A stretch of DNA of 64,000 nucleotides from Polytrichum commune. Taxonomy: Eukaryota > Streptophyta > Polytrichopsida > Polytrichales > Polytrichaceae. Positions 51,601 through 62,870 of the stretch are shown here, in pieces; the stretch's first letter is position 1, and every line of letters begins with the position of its first letter. The stretch covers positions 8,618,001-8,682,000 of the forward strand of contig OX485806.1 in assembly GCA_950295325.1 (NCBI GenBank), written 5' to 3'. The notes beneath the pieces are model-generated. The model was not told where the DNA came from. It worked only from the letters and a program-made list of their open reading frames with translations, and searched no databases. The translations under genes were made by a program, and so were the position numbers.

Positions 51601-54600
51601 AACTCCCGGTTCAAGTGGAGCAGAAGGCAGCGTTGATGCAATATGGTTTAGTGCGTCTTTTATCTTAACCTGAAAACGCAGAACTGCAAGTTTGCCTTCT
51701 AGGAGTTCCATAAGGCCAGTCTCAGAAATATCTGAAGACAGACCTAAACCTCCTGGAGCCCTGCTTCCACTTCTTGCTTGCAATACTGCATTGCTGAGAT
51801 ATTCATATCTAAAAAAGCAGAAAACAAGTTGTAAATGCCAAAGTAGGTAGATTTTACCGAAGTATGAGAGAGTTACAAAAATATGAGCAGGATTGAGTAA
51901 GAGGGAAGTCTGTCTACCTTTGTTCAAGTGTGATTTCTAAAGCACCTTCAACTTGTCTACGTTCAGCAAGTCGCAATAGGACATGGGCTGCAAGTGCATG
52001 TTGCCGTCTGTGGACATAAAAACGTGACAATAGCTCCAAGTACTTCGCTTGCTCCCCAGAAATTGGCTGGCGCATTCGAATAGTATTTGGTGTAGTTGAA
52101 GGTATCGGTGACCTGAATGTTCCACTTGACACCTGACTTGCCTGAAGGAGACACAAAAGTCAATTTATCAAGTGCAATAGAGCTAAATGTAAGTAGATAG
52201 TGCATTTGAAAATGAAGCCTAAGAACCATCATTTCCAGATTTTTTGCTACTTATGACCAAGTTAACAAGACCACCGCGTACTGATAATTCAGACAGAAGG
52301 TGCTGCACCTTTGTTGTTTGATAGTTGCCTGCACTCTGTAGGAAGGGCACTAAATCAGGACCTCCAAGCTCCAAAAGTTCTTGCGTAAGACCTAGTTCAA
52401 TCATAGTCTGGTATAGACATTCATGGAAAGCCGTGTCGGGCCATCGCACACTAAGTTGCACAATTTGTCGAATGTAGCTTTCTCTTGCTGCCTCATCCAG
52501 CAGTAGTCTGGCACCAGGAACAGGAGCAGAGAAGGGTATCTTTGAATTTCCAATTTCAGAGGTTGACTGGCCTTTGAGTGATCGGAGTGCATTTGTAACT
52601 ACATCGTAGCACTGTCGTCTAGCTGCTAGAGCTGCCTGGCGTCTTCCCTCTTCAACACTTTCGTTAAAGGCATCCTCGGAAGGATCTAGTGCTCGAGCTT
52701 TTCTCAAGGGAAGCTCAACAACTGCCTCATAGAATCTGAAGTGGATAGTCGAGATATTGTGAGCATACAAAAGATATATGAAAAACTATGAGATTTCTCC
52801 AATTTAACTTGAAACAGACCCTGAGCTACACATACAAAACACAATAAACAAACTGAAAGTCATTCTTAGAACTGTAATGCATGGTACAGAGAAATCAGGA
52901 TGCACAGTCAAGCATGACATGAGGCCTTGGGATGGTTGGCTGAGGTAGAATTAAAAGCCACAATAATTAAAATGATCACATGAAGAGTGTGTAACACGTT
53001 TCTCTTCCTACTACTTTAAATTCTAGAAAGGTCACTAAAGTGCAAAGTTCAATACATACCGAATGTCTTCAAATCGCTGACAGACACTCAAGAGGTCAGC
53101 ACTTTCGGGTACTCTGCCCAGAAGTTCCAAAGCTTCTCTAGCCAGTCTGTCCCTCTCTTCTGCATCAGAAGAGCCTGCTGCTCTTTCCAAGCTTTCAACA
53201 GCCTGGTAGAACTTGTAGTCGGATTCATTGTAGTAGCTTGGGCAGCCTTCTCTCAACTTCCTGCTGATGTCATCTACTGTGCCTCTGCCATCTGGTGCAA
53301 CATAGTACTGCATGGATGAAATCCAATATATCAGAATATAGTCTACTATTCTATACACTGTCCTATAACAGTTGAGAGGCCAAGATGCATGTAAGAAAAT
53401 ATTGCACCACTGACATGCAGTAAATACAGCCTTCACAAATCTTCTAAATTGTCCAAGCTGCCAACATTGCAGGGAGGCACACTAGTAAATCACTTCTGGT
53501 ACTGGTACTGCATGCCAATGATCAGATGGGAGGCAGTTCTCTGAAATGCTACATCAACCATACAAAAGGAGCAACGAGACTGTAATCTCATTTTCTACAA
53601 GCAAAGTTATTTTTCAGTTGCTCATGGTCATGATTGCATGATCCATGTTCAACTTAAATAATGTCTTCACGAAACAAATGTAAGTTCTGTTCATTACCTT
53701 ATCATACTCCATGCAAATATGAACAAGCTCACAGTGTTACATTATTGCAAATAGTGTCTTAAATCCACAAAGTATGGAGCACATATAGACCACTTTGAGC
53801 CAAAAACAGAGCTTAAAAATCCACCTTGATGCCTTAAGACAACACCTACAGAAACACTGTGGCATCTTCAAAGGAACACTATTAGTCACCTTACTGAAGA
53901 AGTCAAGGGCTTGATAACAAAAAAGGCGAAATGGTGCAGTTAAGAAGGAAGCATTGACAAACCTCCATCAGGGCAGCTACAAGTCGTGTAGCAATTTGCT
54001 CTCCATCAGCAGAACATACAAGCTGGTGAAAAGTAAGTTGCGCTAACTGGCGGTGTTCTGCTGGGTCAAGTCCCTGAGCTAAACGTGCAACATGATGCTG
54101 CTGCAGTAGCTGCAAAAGCTTCAGTGCCTCCCCTGACCGCCGCAGTAATCTCCGAATGCATTCCATGCCTCTCACCTATATTTGTACAGAGCCAAGCTTC
54201 AGCTTGTGTTAAAACAACCTCACAATGTCATGCAACTTGGATAAGCCAAAAAAATGAGCTGTTACTGACCTCCATGGCAGCAAGTTCAGCAGCACTGAGC
54301 TCTCTGAAGGGCACACGCTGCCTTTTGTGCATAGATCCTGGAGCAGGAGCCCACTCAGAGGTTCCCCTTGGTTGAGGAGTCTCAAAACCAGGCATTCTCG
54401 AGGGTATCTCTCCTCTGGCAAAACCTTCAATTCCAAATGGACTTGTATGTGCACCATAAATAGACACATCACCTACACCCATGATCCTCCCATAATGACC
54501 ACGTCTTTGATTTCTACGGGTCCTCAGAAATTGCTCAAGGGAACGAATTTTGTCTTCTAAGGCTTGCATGGCTTCAACTGGCAATCTGCGAGAATCCATA

Positions 54601-57600
54601 AACCCACTGTCATATTCATAATTCCATGCTGAATGCTGGATAGCAACAGAAGGTGGCCAGAGTCTTGATGCACACAGTACATGTGAGGATAATATGTACC
54701 TCTTTACCCAACATTGTCTAATCCTATCGGACAGATACGGAAATAACTAATCTCGATTATTTGATATTGACTTTAACTTTTGAAGTGATATTGACTTTAA
54801 CTTTTGAAGTGATATTGAATACTTTCTTTGCTGCTCCCATCCCCAACAAGACATAATCATGACAAGTGATATTTGCCTGATGTCACAAGACATAAAAATC
54901 CAAAGCATGCTTAAGAGAAGAGATTACCTGCAAGCCATGACACCTCCATCAACATTAGTGTCAGCTCCAGCATCTTTCTTTACATCCATGACTGGAAGCT
55001 CCCAGACAGACCGAAGCAAGCGGGCTGTGCAAAGGCAGAGGCCATCATGAGCTCCTGAAAAAACAGGCTCAGCTTCCTGTACAACTTGACCCATGTTGAA
55101 TCCACCTCCTGAAGAGACTCCACTTGTAGCTGCACCTCCTCCCTGCATCTGGGGAACCCCTACTAATCTAGGATCTTCAAAGGCTTCAGCTGCCCTGTCA
55201 GCTATTGCAGTTGGAACTAAATTATCATCATCAGATGTGAGCCTTGCAGCCAGCAGCAAACACATGGCTGCTGCCTCACCAGATCCATACCTCTGAAAGA
55301 AATCTTCCAAGACAGTTCTTAGAGTGTTCATCTCCAGAAGTTTTTGCAAAAGATCAACAGGACGATTGAACACAAGCTCCGTCACACCCATCGTGCTGAG
55401 AACTATGGCTCTGCGTCGAGGAAGTATGTGTTGAGTGGCAAGCTCACCACGTGCCCATAAACGACGAGCTCGTACTGTCTCATTACTGTAGACCTGCCAG
55501 GTTGAAAGTTGCATAAGACTATTATATACTTGTTGCAAATTAAAGAACAAGGTTATGTGCAACTAAGTGGCTACATATTCAAAATACAGAGTTACTATAT
55601 TGAAATAAACATAATGCACAACAACATGTTAGGAACTAGACTACTACAGGATGAAAACAGTACAATTCTAAGTATGACCTTGTGACTGTTCATTCAACCA
55701 TCACTATCATGCATGATAATGAGGATTACATTAGCCAGCACTAACTACTGATTTACCAGCTCAAAACAAATGGAAAATATTGCTGTTGCATTGCTGTTAC
55801 TTTTGCATATCCATGTGTAGTTCCCATTTTCAGCAATTTCAAAAGCAAAACTGAGTCATGTTGCCTAGAACATGACATGTAATAAGCATAACAGGAGAAA
55901 GCAAAGGGAGATGATTGTAATCTTCAATCTCCAATCCTATAACATCACAGGGGTTTTATCATTATAAGTGCAGCAATTTCCCAATGGCTTACCTGCTTAC
56001 CAACTGTTGCACTGCCAGGTTCACAAACAGAAAATTCAACTGCAGCAGCTCGTGCTGGAGGAGGGAGCACATCAGCTATAGCCAGAGCCCTTCCCTCAAC
56101 ACCAAGGACGGTCACCATCTCACGCAAAGACCGCAAGGAACGGGAAGTTGTGCTCTGGCCAGTCATGGAAAGATTACCAGCTGTAGGTGAAGCTGTTGTT
56201 AAATCCCGACTGGCCACAAGCAGGCGGGAGACAGTTGGTGGCGACGCATCTGAAAGGATCAAAGCTCCACTAGAATAATGGGCAGCTTCTGCTTTGATAA
56301 CAAATCCTCCCTCTGACTGAGTCCGTCCACCCATAGGGAGGCTAGCAAAGGTGTTGATTCCTCCAATAACGCCAACTGAAGGAGCCGGTCGGGTCGTTAC
56401 AACTCGGAGCACTGTGGGTTTATGGCCTCCTCCACCAGATGTACCATTTACACCTGTCATACTACTCCCTGTTGAGGTGGAAGTTGACAAATAGATTCGA
56501 CGACCATCTGAGGTAGTGGCAACCAAATGTAGCCACTTGGATTCCACAGATGAAATTGGAGCAATAGAAACAATATTTGCCTTTGTAGTTCGAGCGACTA
56601 TACGAGCCCCTCGTGCACGTCCCTGTGAGTCTCTTTGTTCGCCAACTCGACTTTCCTCCGCAACTTTCTTTGGTGCACCATCTCCATTTTTACCCAAGTC
56701 AAATAGCTGCAACTTAGACTCCTGAGTGCGTGTGTAAAGAATGTTGCGTTCTTCATCAACCACGACTTCTATAACAGCATCCACAGCACCAAATTTCAAA
56801 GAATTGGGTACAACCCACCTGCATAGAGTCATTAAGGTCTCAGTACTGACTGACAGTCTTGACGTTCAGTGAACTGCTTATAACTTTGCTTAGTCATTAA
56901 TCTATTTGCGGAGATAACAATTAGGATCCAATAATGATGTATGGGATGGAGCCTGGGCAGAGGAGAAGCACCTAGAAAGAAGGTTACCCAAACCCCCTGT
57001 GTGGCACAACTTGCGACACCGGCTTTGCCAACCATTCCCTGTGGTATACAGGAGCTCATACAAATGGCCATCCCGACCTCCAAGAAATATTCTTCCTGAA
57101 TCAGTAGAGGTGATGCAAGTCATAGTGACTCCATCTGTTGGTATTGTATATTCAGGTAATGGTTGCAGGGTGAGCTCCTCGAAAGGATCCCCTCCAATGA
57201 TATTGCCACTGCAGCAGACACCCAGGAGTACAAGCTGCACAAATATCACATGTTAGTGATATATACGTGACAAAAGTGAGCTACCCTGATCACAGAACCC
57301 TTTATTTTCACAAAAGACTTGAAGGTATCTCAAAGACAAAAAGGTCCTTGTTAGGACTGCCTATTGAACCCCTAAACCATCATCCTTAAGTACTTACCAA
57401 AAATCTAAGCAACTTCTAACCGCATGTATATATCATACCAAGAACTTTGTTTACAAAAATACTCACCTCAACTGGGGTAGCCAACACAATAATATGTTGT
57501 ATAGCTTGAATAAAAACCCCTGGCCGAGTTTTGGCCAATCCCACAGCACATATAGCCTGCTCCTCCCCACTGTACTCAGGGCACTGCCCATCCCTGCAGA

Positions 57601-59195
57601 GCACAAACGTCCTCAGTGCATGTAAAATCGCTCAAATATTAGCTCAGTTTTGACCAAAAACTTTCAGGGCCTGAGAGAATGTAAGATTCGTAAGAGCAGA
57701 TCAACCTTTACAGTGTATATAATACTTCAGATATAAGATTAGAACATGCTTCCTGGGAAGTACTAACAATTAGATTAAGAAGCTACAACACCAAATAATT
57801 TAAGCAATATTTGGTTGAGGGGACCAGCTTGAAAGCTTTACCACTTGTCAAATCGCCAGAGAAAAAGTGTGTCATCCACAGTTGCCCAAGCTCGCCGAAT
57901 TTCAGGGAAGATGCCACAGAGGGCTGTGCCTTGGCCACCAGCTGCATTATAGCGTTCAATCAAAACGGGTGGAAGCTCCCTGGCATTGATAACATCGACA
58001 AAAGGTGGCCACTGCAAATGCTGCCCACAATCAGGACATATCGAGAGCAGAATGGCAAGTACTCCTTGTCAATGCAAGTCACTATGAAATTCTCAAGGAC
58101 AATAGATCACAATTTTGCAGTGGAGATGAAACAGCAGCAATTCATATTATGCATGACTATGGTCCCAGTCATAATGGATGCTATGCTAGGGGAAGGACAA
58201 CGGTAAAATTAGGTCAGGCTTTGGAGTTCCTCATTCAGAGTTTCAATTGTGTTAGCATTCAGATGCTTTGAATTCAAATAGACTCAGTAAACTTGCATGA
58301 ATGACCACATTCGAATGCCTTTGATTCTCAATTAGGAGAGAAAATCCTATGGAACCTCACCTTGGAGCGAGGTGGGCAAGATTGTCCCACCACTGTGCCA
58401 CTTCTATATTTCACAAAGCGGGAGGTATTCCAGTGACTAAAAGCTCCTGTATTCCTAACTGTCCCTACCTGATATTAGAAAAAGTGACTAAACCCTCAAA
58501 GACAGCGTTCAGGGTTTAAGAACCCGGGAGCACTCTGGCCAGGATCACGCCCCGCACGTGATCAGTCTAGTCCCATCTGAACGTTTGACTCTTTCTACCA
58601 TGTCCTCACTCCTATACAAAATTTCCCTGGTGCCAAATGCTGCCAGTTTCAAGCTCTGCCATACCGACAGAGACGCTTTATCCATGAATTGAACCTCACA
58701 CTGTGGGAAAAACCCATACTCAGAGCTAACCTCCAGAGTTATTCTCACTACCCTTCCTCATATTAACCCGTTACAGCACTGCTCTACTGTGTATACTAAA
58801 AGCACATGTGAATTACACTGTTGCGTTCATTTGAACGCCAATGATCGCAACAACCGCGAAGAGTAGCATATGGGGTTGCAAAATTCAATCACCCTGACTA
58901 TTAAAATCAGACTCCGTCACCATTACACGAGGTAAAGAAAGTGCCGCCAGAAATTTTCGAGCTGCATTATAGGCATTATAAAGGAGCATATTTGAATGTG
59001 CTATGGCAGGATGGTGTGAGGAGTCATCATCACCTCTTTCGGAGGAGTCGAGTAAGGGTGACTTGAAAATCTTGCAGCGTCAAGAGCATCCTGTAGGTCA
59101 CATGAAGCGAACCGGAGATCTCTTGCTATAGAGTCTGTGAGTAGACGGCCTGCCACTTCAATGTCGGCCACCGCGACTTCATCTTCGAGGCTCAT
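48608..59195 (-). CDS. NUP155: Nuclear pore complex protein NUP155 (15 exons, complete)
   Basis: NUP155 is a large inner-ring scaffold nucleoporin (Nup157/170 family). Exons: 59034-59195, 57842-58011, 57467-57593, 56972-57234, 55993-56818, 54928-55493, 54270-54585, 53963-54175, 53060-53307, 52282-52735, 51918-52141, 51433-51808, 50492-50710, 49716-50026, 48608-48704. Phases agree throughout, giving about 1520 residues, close to plant homologues. The N-terminal propeller half includes FSSHPYSTPPKE|WPP, TVDDTLFLWRFDKW, ATPVE|LVLLG and IEVVVDEERNILYTRT. The middle has QHILPRRR, ELVFNRPVDLL, GSGEAAAMCLLLAARL and FNMGQVVQEAEPVFSGAHDG. The helical C-terminal half has DGRGTVDDISRKLREGCPSYY, GGPDLVPFLQSAG, LEGKLAVLRFQ, SITQLYNDYAV, GDEDVARALLAACKG, and ends RYMTEVRRLALP...FRDLEE. 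The donor of the 52282 exon (GTACGC) is the least certain; sites at CTT|GTTAAC and TTG|GTCATA are in phase too. The last intron holds a MITE. Confidence 0.95.
48720..48960. repeat. Dispersed repeat fragment in the last NUP155 intron
   Basis: Contains CAAGTCCCCCAAT, TAGTCCAATCTCTTTT and GACATGTCTTATTGGTGTCC. The same blocks occur at about 47560-47770 and 62400-62560, and inverted near 14905 and 35850-36030. At least five old copies of the family are therefore present in the window. Confidence 0.55.
48978..49508. mobile_element. PIF/Harbinger-like MITE, 531 bp, in the last NUP155 intron
   Basis: The ends TGGGGCATTCCCACCTGAC and, inverted, TGGGGCATTCCCACTTGAC match at 23 of 25 bases when extended, and are flanked by TAA on both sides (48975-48977, 49509-49511). 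No transposase is encoded. A second copy lies at 61545-62064 with strong similarity throughout. Confidence 0.82.
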
Positions 59196-59470
59196 GCTTG
59201 CCTAATGCTTGCACAAACCACCTCTCAAAACCCTATTTTCGCCTTCGAATTCTCCCCAGTTTGCCCTGTTCCAGAAAACATTACCCTCACAGCATCATCA
59301 CAACCCCGTGGACCTTCACGATGCTATATTTCCTCGTACTCTCTAGGCTCCATAACTTTGCAATCATCTGCACCTTCATTTTACTCGGTGATCATATGAA
59401 CACAATGCAAGGGGTCCAACAGAACGTCGATACTTCGAATTCCGCGACGCTAAACCCTGTTGTGTGCTCC

Positions 59471-59479
59471 AAACCCTAA
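59471..59479 (+). promoter_or_regulatory. Telo-box (AAACCCTAA) upstream of NUP155
   Basis: AAACCCTAA lies about 276 bases upstream of the NUP155 start codon, with a partial CTAAACCCTG nearby (about 59450). Telo-boxes are frequent in promoters of plant housekeeping and cell-cycle genes. The role here is inferred from position. Confidence 0.4.
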
Positions 59480-60789
59480 TCTCAAAATGGCTCCCAGCTT
59501 CATCGGCCATTGCTGAACTCCATTTTTTTTTGGATTTTCCTTTCCTTCATATGTTTCAAGAAATTTTGGAATATGCAACGGCCGCTCCTGTTCCCTTGCA
59601 GCACGCACCGCTGCCGGGAATTTCTTCCTCGCAGCGATGGCTATGGAGTTCCCCTGTCTGTTCGGGTGCACCAAGTCCCGATGAAGCCAACAGGTCCCGG
59701 GCAGCTGCAAAAAAAAAAATCCATAAGTAGAAGGGTGAGTTGCGGGCAGTCCTTAAAAAGCTCTTCTCTTCTCTTCCCACCGGGCTGCGCAGGCTGGTCA
59801 CTCACAAGACAAAATTCAAGTACAATGTAAGGGAACTTGTATCATGAAAACAATTATGTGGGAGATGCAAGCTCGGAACTTAAGGAGCTAAGTAAGGTAG
59901 ACATACCCATTTCCGATAACTTAAGCAATTTCACATGAGTGTCATACATGAGTGATAAAATGGAGATATTTTTTACATATTTGGAAGTTGATATCACAAC
60001 GTTTATAAAAAAAAATCACAATGAAATATTTTGAAGTGATAAATTTATAGTAGATTTTTAGAAGCAATAATTCTCTCCCAACCCATATTCATAGCATAGG
60101 TTGACCTATTTCTCATACTTGATAGATGAAATTTTGAGTACATCCAATGCCCTCTTCAAGGAATCCAAATCCATGCCCTTTTAACTTAATTTTTTCATGA
60201 CAGTGAACTTCTCAATGATTATTACTCCTCTCTCTCACCTGATCACTACTTATTTCCATATATTCCAAATTTGAGGATGACAACTACATATGTGGATCTT
60301 CATCGCTTTAGAAGACTCTATGTATTAAAATTGGGGTGTTTATCGAAAGATGGCCATGTCTACCATGATTAAATTTATTGGAACTTCAATGATCCATGGA
60401 GAAAACAATGTTAAAGATTAGGAAATAACAAGTAAAAAATAATCTATCTCCAAAGAGCTTAGATCATAGGGAGATCATATACTTCTTTGGTGAGGGCGAA
60501 AGGGTCAAGTTGATGGTTCATCTCAATTACATGTATATGTAGTCTGACTTCTTAAATATCACGACTCTAAGTGATATTATTATATTGAAAACTAGAACTA
60601 TACATCTTCGATCTTAGGGTTCTTGTCTTTTCATGCCATGAAACAAGACACTCGTGATGAAGAGTTGAACATTTGGTTATCTTTTCCTAAATGAGGGACT
60701 TTGAGGTTCAAAATCACGTGCCATTGATTGAATACACTCTTGTCACTATTATTATTCTGATTACAAAGAGCATAAGTTGTTTTCAACTT

Positions 60790-61130
60790 TAGGTCTAGTC
60801 CCAAGTCTAGAGTTAACGAGAATCTACACAAAGCTACCCAAGTTTTCTTAATGCTTAAATTACCACACACAAAGAGTGGTGTCGAGCTAATAAAAACCAA
60901 CTTTCTAGCTTGTCCTATTAGGATGGGGAGGCCAAGCTAGCCTTGTATAGACCAATCCGAGATTTAAGACACCAAATCCCACGTACATTCCCTATTTTAA
61001 ATCCTAAAAATTCTCTCAAAATTTTAAAGTGGTCCCAAAAACTTCACCCAACTTTTCAAATAGACCCTGATACATGACAAGCTAACGAGCTCTTAATAAA
61101 AAGTTTCCTCAAAGAAGGATCAAAACCCAC
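60790..61130 (+). repeat. Dispersed repeat, copy 2 (with 36240-36620)
   Basis: Collinear with 36240-36620 through AAGTTTTCTTAATGC, GTGGTGTCGAGCTA, GGCCAAGCTAGCCTTG and AAAAAGTTTCCTCAAAGA. It lacks the long G runs of the other copy. Confidence 0.6.
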
Positions 61131-61199
61131 GGTTTCTATACGGAAATCTCTATTGACACAAAAAGGAAAAGAAAGGGAAGATGGTTACATGAGAACATG

Positions 61200-61485
61200 C
61201 AGGGCAGGGTGGTCACCGGCAGACATTCAAGCCTGTTATCCCTCCACTACCCGGAGCGGGAGTGTGCGCTGCTCGGTTACCCGCCTCACGCGATACCCTC
61301 CACTATAATACACGCCCTACCCAGCCCTCCGGCCGGGTATCACAAGCCACTCCGGGTTTGGAGCGGGCAGGCCATCGACACGCAGCCAGAGGCCCATACC
61401 TGGCACACCATGTCCTCACCTTCCTGCCCCCGCTCGGGTTACAAGAGGCCGCTACACCTCCCAGCTATTCGATGAGACTGAAAAG
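61200..61485. other. GC-rich islet of unknown origin
   Basis: About 285 bases rich in CCGG, GAGCGGG, CCCGC and GGCC strings stand out sharply from the AT-rich surroundings. The plus strand has an open frame (61262-61690) that runs on into the neighbouring MITE, which argues against a real gene. It could be a captured gene scrap, foreign DNA or a transposon part. Confidence 0.4.
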
Positions 61486-61544
61486 CCCTCTTCTATACCG
61501 TCTTCAGATTTGCCTCCCAAAGGCTATGGGTGCTGCCTTGCAAA

Positions 61545-62064
61545 TGCCCCATTCCCACCTGACTTTACCAAATAACCAAAGTATTTTCTTAAAATCGGGT
61601 AAAGCTCCTTCGGTTATAGCGGAGGCATCCAGCTATCCCAATGCACCGACAAGAACTTGCTCCGGAGATTTTCAAGTAGGTTTTAGTTAAGTAGCTTTCA
61701 CACATGTTCATTGTTTATCTACCAAGCAATGAATGTTGGGTAGTTTTTGTCCCATCCCCAAATGCCTTACTACTCGCCTATCTTACCATCAGTTTTTGTT
61801 AATGGAGCTCCTCCTGCCCTCATAGCTAAGACTAAAAAGCAACCAATCACAAGGGCGGGAGGCGACACTTTTAAAGGTCTTATATTCTTGCCTCGTGTTT
61901 AGGTACCGATGGGAGGGTCGGTGCTTGAGGCTTAAAACCTCCCCTTTTAAGCCATGCCACGTCATTTGCAAACTAGGCTCGGCACTAGATAATGTCGATG
62001 GTGTGAAGGCCGGGTTGTTAGAACCAACTTTTAGTGTTAGCTAAAGTTAGGTGGGAAGGGGGCA
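61545..62064. mobile_element. Second copy of the Harbinger-like MITE, 520 bp
   Basis: The interior matches 48978-49508 closely (GGGTAAAGCTC, GGTTATAGCGGAGGCATCC, ACAAGAACTTGCTCCGGAG, AGGTACCGATGGGAGGGTC). The ends read TGCCCCATTCCCACCTGACTT and, inverted, TGCCCCCTTCCCACCTAACTT. The outermost seven bases are thus the reverse complement of those in the first copy. The flanks are AAA (left) and TAA (right), so the target duplication is imperfect. Confidence 0.8.
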
Positions 62065-62870
62065 TAAGGCATGTGGGTGGTATTTGGTTCGTTTTCCCAT
62101 GTTCTCCAACTTCTACCAATTAGATTTACAAAACAAAACTCGTGTTGCATTAGCAAATCTACAATGAAACATATGCAGAAGTCGGATTGAAAATCAAACG
62201 TTCCTTGATTTAAATCTGGTTGACGGAAGTGCAAGTTTATTGATGGTCCATTTATTTATTTATTATTGACCAACCCACTTCTCCTAGGATAGGAAACAAA
62301 CGATTAGTACAAGATGGTTAGCAAATCCAAATTGAGGTTGTAGCCAATTTTGAAGCTCATATGAATATTTGATCCATTCTCAAAGTGAAGATTCTCGTGC
62401 TCATTAAATGGTCATGTAAGTCCCCCAATCATGTTGATTCATGAGTCTAGAATGCTTATCATAATGAGCATGCAATCCAATCTATTATGAACACTTGTCT
62501 TTTTGGTATCCATTCCTGGAGCCACTCCAATATAGATAAGTAACCGAATTAGGCACGCCTACCTTATGATGAAGTAACAAACATTGGAAATCAGATCCTG
62601 TGAATTGGGTTCATCTTTCGTTTCTTGACACCTGTATTATGAGTTCTTCGTACAAAGGAATCATTCCCAGCCACGTGAATGACATGTGCTAAGTTTTTAC
62701 AAACTGGTCAGCGATGTTGTCGTGGGAATGATGTGTAGTCATGTAAATGATGTTCACCCCAGTGTCCGGGGAAATTTTGGGCGGAATTAGTTGAAATCCA
62801 AGTGTTTCTAAGTCCATCCAATTACATGTTGCAAATTTTCGGTTTTCCTATCTAATTTAAGGTATATTCA

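Larger units (their letters stand above)
59480..62870. other. Intergenic spacer with repeats
   Basis: Apart from the NUP155 promoter region on the left, it contains the second copy of the 36.2-kb dispersed repeat (about 60790-61130), a GC-rich islet (61200-61485), the second Harbinger-like MITE (61545-62064) and a fragment of the GACACCAAAAAG repeat (about 62400-62560). No gene was recognised. Confidence 0.55.

Noticed and set aside
61262-61690. 142-codon plus-strand frame in the GC-rich islet
   Set aside because: It runs across the border of the MITE at 61545, so the frame is accidental.
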